Shown here one piece after another: positions 6,401 through 9,033 of a stretch of DNA of 9,033 nucleotides. The DNA lies in NCBI GenBank assembly GCA_022842085.1, contig JALHQF010000004.1, positions 1 to 9,033 of the forward strand, read 5' to 3'. This DNA comes from Patescibacteria group bacterium (lineage in GTDB: Bacteria; Patescibacteriota; UBA1384; CAILIB01). The position numbers and the translations under genes were made by a program. Positions within the stretch are counted from its first letter, which is position 1; each line of letters starts with the position of its first letter. Under the pieces are notes generated by a model. The model had not been told where the DNA came from. It searched no databases and was given only the letters and a program-made list of their open reading frames with translations.

Positions 6401-9033
6401 AAGTACGAGGCAATTGCCGGCGTTCTCTCTGCGCTCGACCCTGAAGTGGCTCGTCAGCTTTCACGACTCACCGGTCCTGCTGGTGAGTCTCAGGCAGGCC
6501 GAGAGCTCACAATCGCAGATCTTGCAAATGTGGCAGGAGTGGCACTCGGTGATGGGTGTCTCTCACGAACCGCCCTACAATCCGCCCTAAAGGGGAGTGG
6601 AACAACTCTTACCTCGAGCCTCAATACATTTAGTGGTTGCATTCTTGAGGACGCACTCGGCCTTCCACTTGGAACGGTGCAGTCGTGGCTTGGTACGGAA
6701 GATCGCACCTACTTTAGCCTTACACAGACAATTGGAGAAGCACTCATCCGTGAGCAACGCCGCGGCGGGGTAGCACATGAGGTTGGTGCAAGCTACCTGA
6801 TGCAGGCAATTGCTGGAAAGCTCGGGGATATCGTGCCAACCCTGAGTTTTGGATCGGTATCACTAGGTGCGACAGACATCGAAAATCTTCTCGTAGGTAA
6901 CGTTGGCGCACCACTCGAGAAAATCGGTGGCAGCTACCTTGACCAGCTCCTCAACCTGCCGCTTGGAAGTGGGGTCACCCTCATCACCCCCCGTTGCTTC
7001 GAGAATGGAACCGAGAGGCCATGTACTACTAACGAGAGCACGCAACAGCGACTCGTAACGCTCGCCAACCTCGGCTTACAACGGCTCGGAATTGACCTTG
7101 GGCTCCCCACAAACTTCAACCTCCTAAACCCCGATATTGGCGATCGAACCTTCCTCACCAACCTAGCCATTGGCCAGCTTGAAAGGGTACTTGGACTAGA
7201 CACAAACAATCTTCCGGACTCATTTGATGAGCTCCTTAGTACCAATCAGGCCAGTCGACTTGCCATGTCATTTGGCTTGGGGTCAGAACTTGCGGGCCTT
7301 GTTCGATCTGCATCGCAAGACCTTCGAAAGCGCGCAAGTGCAGGTGGGAACGAGCAGGATATTGCCGAGGCACTTCGCCTTGCCGAATCACTCGAGGCGT
7401 TTAGTGAACGAGTTGCAAAGCGGCAGTTTGAAACCTACGCCGAAGGAGGCTCTTTCTGGACTCCCGGTATAGCAGGTGATGGAGAAACCCTCCTCACCAA
7501 CGAACGAAGCCTTTTCCAAGAGCTTGCCTCATCTGAAGGCACCGCTCTCCTGGCAACCATTGCTGTTCTTTCGCCTGGCACCGCCGTCAGCCTGCTCGGT
7601 GAAACGCTCAAAGAGGTTTCAAGTAGCGAGTTCTGGGAGAAGAAGGGTCCTGGCTACCAGCTTGTAGCAGAAATTGCCAAGCAGCGAGGCTCCAGCTTGG
7701 CTGCCCAGTTTGGCATCGACCAGAGCTTGGTGCGTAGTTGGATTGACGGAAACCTCTCCAACGAATCCTTCGCGCGCCAAGCAGGCGACCGGTACCTGCG
7801 CACTACATTTGCCGACCAACTCGACAACTTTGCGGAAACACAGTTTGGCGATCTCGCAACCCGGTTCTCGCTTACCGCAGAAGCACTCGGCTGTGAAGGG
7901 TACACCATCTCTTCGATGCTCGGACTTCGGAAGCCAAACCGCGGACCACTCCAAGATGAGCGCACACCTTCGTGTGAGCTCAACGATCAGAGCCTCAAGA
8001 GCCTACTCAATGACACAAGTGAAGAAGGCCTCAAGCGCAGGGGACTCCTCTTTGACGCCTTCCTGGGAACGGCGTTCACCAACACCGTTGAGGATGACCT
8101 CCAGATAGACCGTGGCACGATTCGTTCAATCGTGCTCCAACCCAAGCTGGCGAAAGAAATCGCACTTGATCAGGGCATCCGCATGCTTGCGGACACGGTA
8201 TTCGGGATGGCAAGCGCTGGCGAAAGCGGTCGTCGTTTCGATGTGCAGCAGAGCCTCAAACGTGCACTCCTAGCCGGCTCGTGTCCGGTTGATGTACGCG
8301 ATGGCAACCGAGGTGAGCGTGGTCGGGCAATCCGCGGTGCGTGTACCTACCAGTTTGATCAAGACCGAGCACTTGATTCATTGAGAAACGATCTCGCTCA
8401 GTACGCACAGGAGTTCTTGCCAGGAATGAGCGTGGGGGAGGTAATCCGCTGTGGAGAGCACCCAACTCAGTGTGCGCAGTACGCTGGCCTGGCTCAGCTC
8501 GTGAAGACCATCAACGGAGAGGTGCTTTCTGGGCCAGGCTCTACTGCCTTCCTCGTCTCCTTTGATGACCTTCGTCTTGCCTACGGGCCGGGTGGTCTTA
8601 CAGGAGCAGCAGCTGAAGTACTCGTCGAACGACAGCAAGCAAGCGCTATTCGTGACTACTACCTGGGCAACAACAGCGCCACTGGCTCAGATGCGTTCGC
8701 TTACTCACCAGATCCAACAACAGCGCCGGTAAATCTGCTCAGCATGAGCGATGCCGAGCTCGTTGCATACTTTAGGCTGGAAGATCAAACCCTCGACCCC
8801 CTAGATCGGGAAGCGATCCTAACCAACATTGCTGTTGATACCGTAGCAAACAGAGAGCTTGCAAAAGAGCTTCGGCAGCGAGCGCAGGAGTCGCTCCGCT
8901 ACCAGGTGTACGACGCCCTGGCTTTCCAGGCAGATCCAAGCATCCCGAAAGGATTTACCGCAGCACTGTTTGGCAAAGACAGCCAGGCACGGGGAATCGT
9001 CTTGGCGCAGTACACGATCAACAAGCTCAACCT
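3398..9033 (+). CDS. Giant secreted repeat protein, 3' partial (at least 1878 residues)
   Basis: An unbroken frame from the ATG at 3398 to the right edge; I read every codon and found no stop. Family not recognised. Seen: a signal peptide at residues 1-30 (MKLR start, Leu-rich core, ARA before the likely cut); an acidic linker with a 9-residue duplication (52-69); an N-terminal globular region at about 70-330 with five of the six N-proximal cysteines (C41, C114, C161, C169, C304, C311); and then a long helical region rich in Ser, Leu, Ala and Gly that carries a degenerate repeat (see the repeat entry) and six further cysteine pairs. No clear membrane helix follows the signal peptide; the most hydrophobic stretch, near 1380-1400, contains a proline. 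The protein is thus probably exported and folded by disulfides. It overlaps the NlpC/P60 gene by 4 bases, so it is translationally coupled to a cell-wall hydrolase and belongs to the pilin operon. It could be a surface fibre, adhesin, outer conduit part or secreted effector; nothing visible decides between these. Confidence 0.88.
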   Translation, partial: MKLRALLLTALTVYSGAFPLLLLLPVEARAAEPYDNKPAPCVDPRLTPPEAEPDQSAEAVEPDQGEDALPFTVSISRTEILATNPLVTEAFFSAFIQENGGWQNAEDPDLWHFCGTVDLDPILNPAPISAASLDSLEAFSSSRRLAFRNPLDRWALIGEPCRKFVGDVCDETKEPKEVPQPDGSVKIVDTPIYYDDIAWTNGQWDAPKADRRLLEYLVYLVTPAEQGGAGREYIRVDRILQQSETNREFASVALDPTDPLPEKAEIESAHSYDLRNPSRPTKLADAVDISEIDFVRMTIKTRRCQGIIRSCSTSYDFKQIPLKVGYQTTEGASTAPNVAEEFLSGARGSFSSALAGIVDPNDLPEGVSLQDLEVSDLGELGSTLAWKALTEALGVSGISPIEGEEKDLLELVGRRFLAKSLYLPEDSFDDSSSPGAVVRSAGQGQVEASLGLPDRSLDGETSSQVLENLGRRVLEEAMQVAPGSLPKSPLPRAALLEQVGEGAIAQAIGVPLSVIQEDSWQVLSQNPRFRAHFSLEKSTRIDEQLRLTYIADGSPSGNRDGFSEQEFQDPTSNLFRSSTDSALARYKQLVGHRALSSGVERFSSQASDAAPVATTFNDPVDATIGLLGLTRSDKTSGPHFIETSALSLDTSATTQLLLDRGLITSTELATLGSLIRAQQPVLFGNSYRSLLSNDPRCFGYGGTGPFGIGGSCVPDPQLTQVVSRINLLSTQWLPIIQSVLARIQSEQEKPQVRASGNTSLTTQLEQARTLASKTQGALNSQLDALASVVATSGQSGQAAALGIPAQYLQKNGTSYELVAAGDPLQTALRGEVSPETLRRIGASRLARSITEDKVAQLTLISHLTQPSQDPSFATLPSIGLNESKWKDLGFATGDFDRIFTRNLSRSTFDRIGASLLITHIWEGKTSQDSSSHGILRDVLGNQESGFYRTRLRQVRTAAAALREVGTRNGTLTTQLRSALDALDALPLGSSGSIRELRDTIDKYEAIAGVLSALDPEVARQLSRLTGPAGESQAGRELTIADLANVAGVALGDGCLSRTALQSALKGSGTTLTSSLNTFSGCILEDALGLPLGTVQSWLGTEDRTYFSLTQTIGEALIREQRRGGVAHEVGASYLMQAIAGKLGDIVPTLSFGSVSLGATDIENLLVGNVGAPLEKIGGSYLDQLLNLPLGSGVTLITPRCFENGTERPCTTNESTQQRLVTLANLGLQRLGIDLGLPTNFNLLNPDIGDRTFLTNLAIGQLERVLGLDTNNLPDSFDELLSTNQASRLAMSFGLGSELAGLVRSASQDLRKRASAGGNEQDIAEALRLAESLEAFSERVAKRQFETYAEGGSFWTPGIAGDGETLLTNERSLFQELASSEGTALLATIAVLSPGTAVSLLGETLKEVSSSEFWEKKGPGYQLVAEIAKQRGSSLAAQFGIDQSLVRSWIDGNLSNESFARQAGDRYLRTTFADQLDNFAETQFGDLATRFSLTAEALGCEGYTISSMLGLRKPNRGPLQDERTPSCELNDQSLKSLLNDTSEEGLKRRGLLFDAFLGTAFTNTVEDDLQIDRGTIRSIVLQPKLAKEIALDQGIRMLADTVFGMASAGESGRRFDVQQSLKRALLAGSCPVDVRDGNRGERGRAIRGACTYQFDQDRALDSLRNDLAQYAQEFLPGMSVGEVIRCGEHPTQCAQYAGLAQLVKTINGEVLSGPGSTAFLVSFDDLRLAYGPGGLTGAAAEVLVERQQASAIRDYYLGNNSATGSDAFAYSPDPTTAPVNLLSMSDAELVAYFRLEDQTLDPLDREAILTNIAVDTVANRELAKELRQRAQESLRYQVYDALAFQADPSIPKGFTAALFGKDSQARGIVLAQYTINKLN
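3551..3604 (+). repeat. 27-base tandem duplication in acidic linker
   Basis: The 12-mer GAGCCTGACCAG occurs at 3551-3562 and again, exactly 27 bases later, at 3578-3589. In protein this gives EPDQSAEAV followed by EPDQGEDAL (residues 52-69). The rest of the unit has diverged. It lies just after the signal peptide and probably forms a flexible acidic spacer. Confidence 0.75.
4562..7798 (+). repeat. Degenerate helical protein repeat within the giant protein
   Basis: A recurring two-part motif: a first helix ending in LG(L/V/I)P or similar, a turn, then a second helix with consensus hxx(I/V/L)GxxxLxxx(L/I). Copies I see, by residue (bases): 389-428 (4562-4681), 446-485 (4733-4852), 499-515 (4892-4942), 815-849 (5840-5944), 885-920 (6050-6157), 1082-1120 (6641-6757), about 1123-1138 (to 6811), 1176-1191 (6923-6970), 1225-1268 (7070-7201) and 1434-1467 (7697-7798). 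The second-helix core is clearest in VGRRFLAKSL, LGRRVLEEAM, IGASRLARSI, IGASLLITHI, VGASYLMQAI and IGGSYLDQLL. The first part is clear in ASLGLPDRSL, QAIGVPLSVI, DALGLPLGTV and DLGLPTNFNL. Spacing is irregular and DNA identity between copies is low, so this is an old, diverged protein repeat and not a recent DNA duplication. No known repeat family is recognised. Confidence 0.6.

Noticed and set aside
7531..7602. Possible membrane helix in the giant protein near residues 1380-1400
   Set aside because: The stretch GTALLATIAVLSPGTAVSLL is only moderately hydrophobic, has a central Pro-Gly and fits two buried helices of the repeat region, so I do not call it a transmembrane segment.
7697..7760. 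Helix-turn-helix-like string in the giant protein (LAAQFGIDQSLVRSWIDGN), resembling Cro/CI-type DNA-binding domains
   Set aside because: The protein has a signal peptide and paired cysteines, so it is exported. The same pattern recurs in the repeat array (for example DALGLPLGTVQSWL), so it is better read as one helical repeat unit.

Overview
The window is one tightly packed operon of five genes, all on the + strand, with no non-coding stretch longer than 12 bases. In order: the 3' part of a zinc-dependent N-acetylmuramoyl-L-alanine amidase; a two-helix type IV secretion (VirB2/TrbC-like) pilin with a Cys-rich ectodomain; a membrane-anchored PEGA plus beta-propeller protein; a membrane-anchored NlpC/P60 cysteine peptidase with a coiled-coil stalk; and the first 1878 codons of a giant secreted repeat protein that runs off the right edge. 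Neighbouring genes are separated by 12, 0 and 2 bases, and the last pair overlaps by 4 bases (ATGA).

Organism. The combination of a short pilin with the SGGDGGKQKAAKQR-type loop and a PEGA/propeller protein next to cell-wall hydrolases is typical of Patescibacteria (Candidate Phyla Radiation), and I infer that origin. It is not proved: there is no rRNA or other marker here. GC content looks moderate to high for that group (judged by eye, not counted). TGA works as a stop and never occurs inside a gene, so the UGA=Gly code of Absconditabacteria/Gracilibacteria does not apply.

How the genes may work together. Every product carries export signals or acts outside the membrane, apart from the amidase, whose N terminus is not visible. 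The pilin would form a membrane or surface conduit. The two hydrolases can cut the peptidoglycan stem linkage (amidase) and stem peptides (NlpC/P60), as wall-opening enzymes do in conjugation and type IV secretion systems. The PEGA/propeller protein looks like a wall- or partner-binding scaffold. The giant protein has a signal peptide, nine pairs of cysteines and a degenerate alpha-helical repeat, and I do not recognise its family. It is the main candidate for something undescribed. Because it lacks a stop codon inside the window, it is easily missed by ORF callers that need both ends: it occupies 5636 of the 9033 bases.

I see no tRNA, rRNA, CRISPR array, insertion sequence, promoter or terminator.
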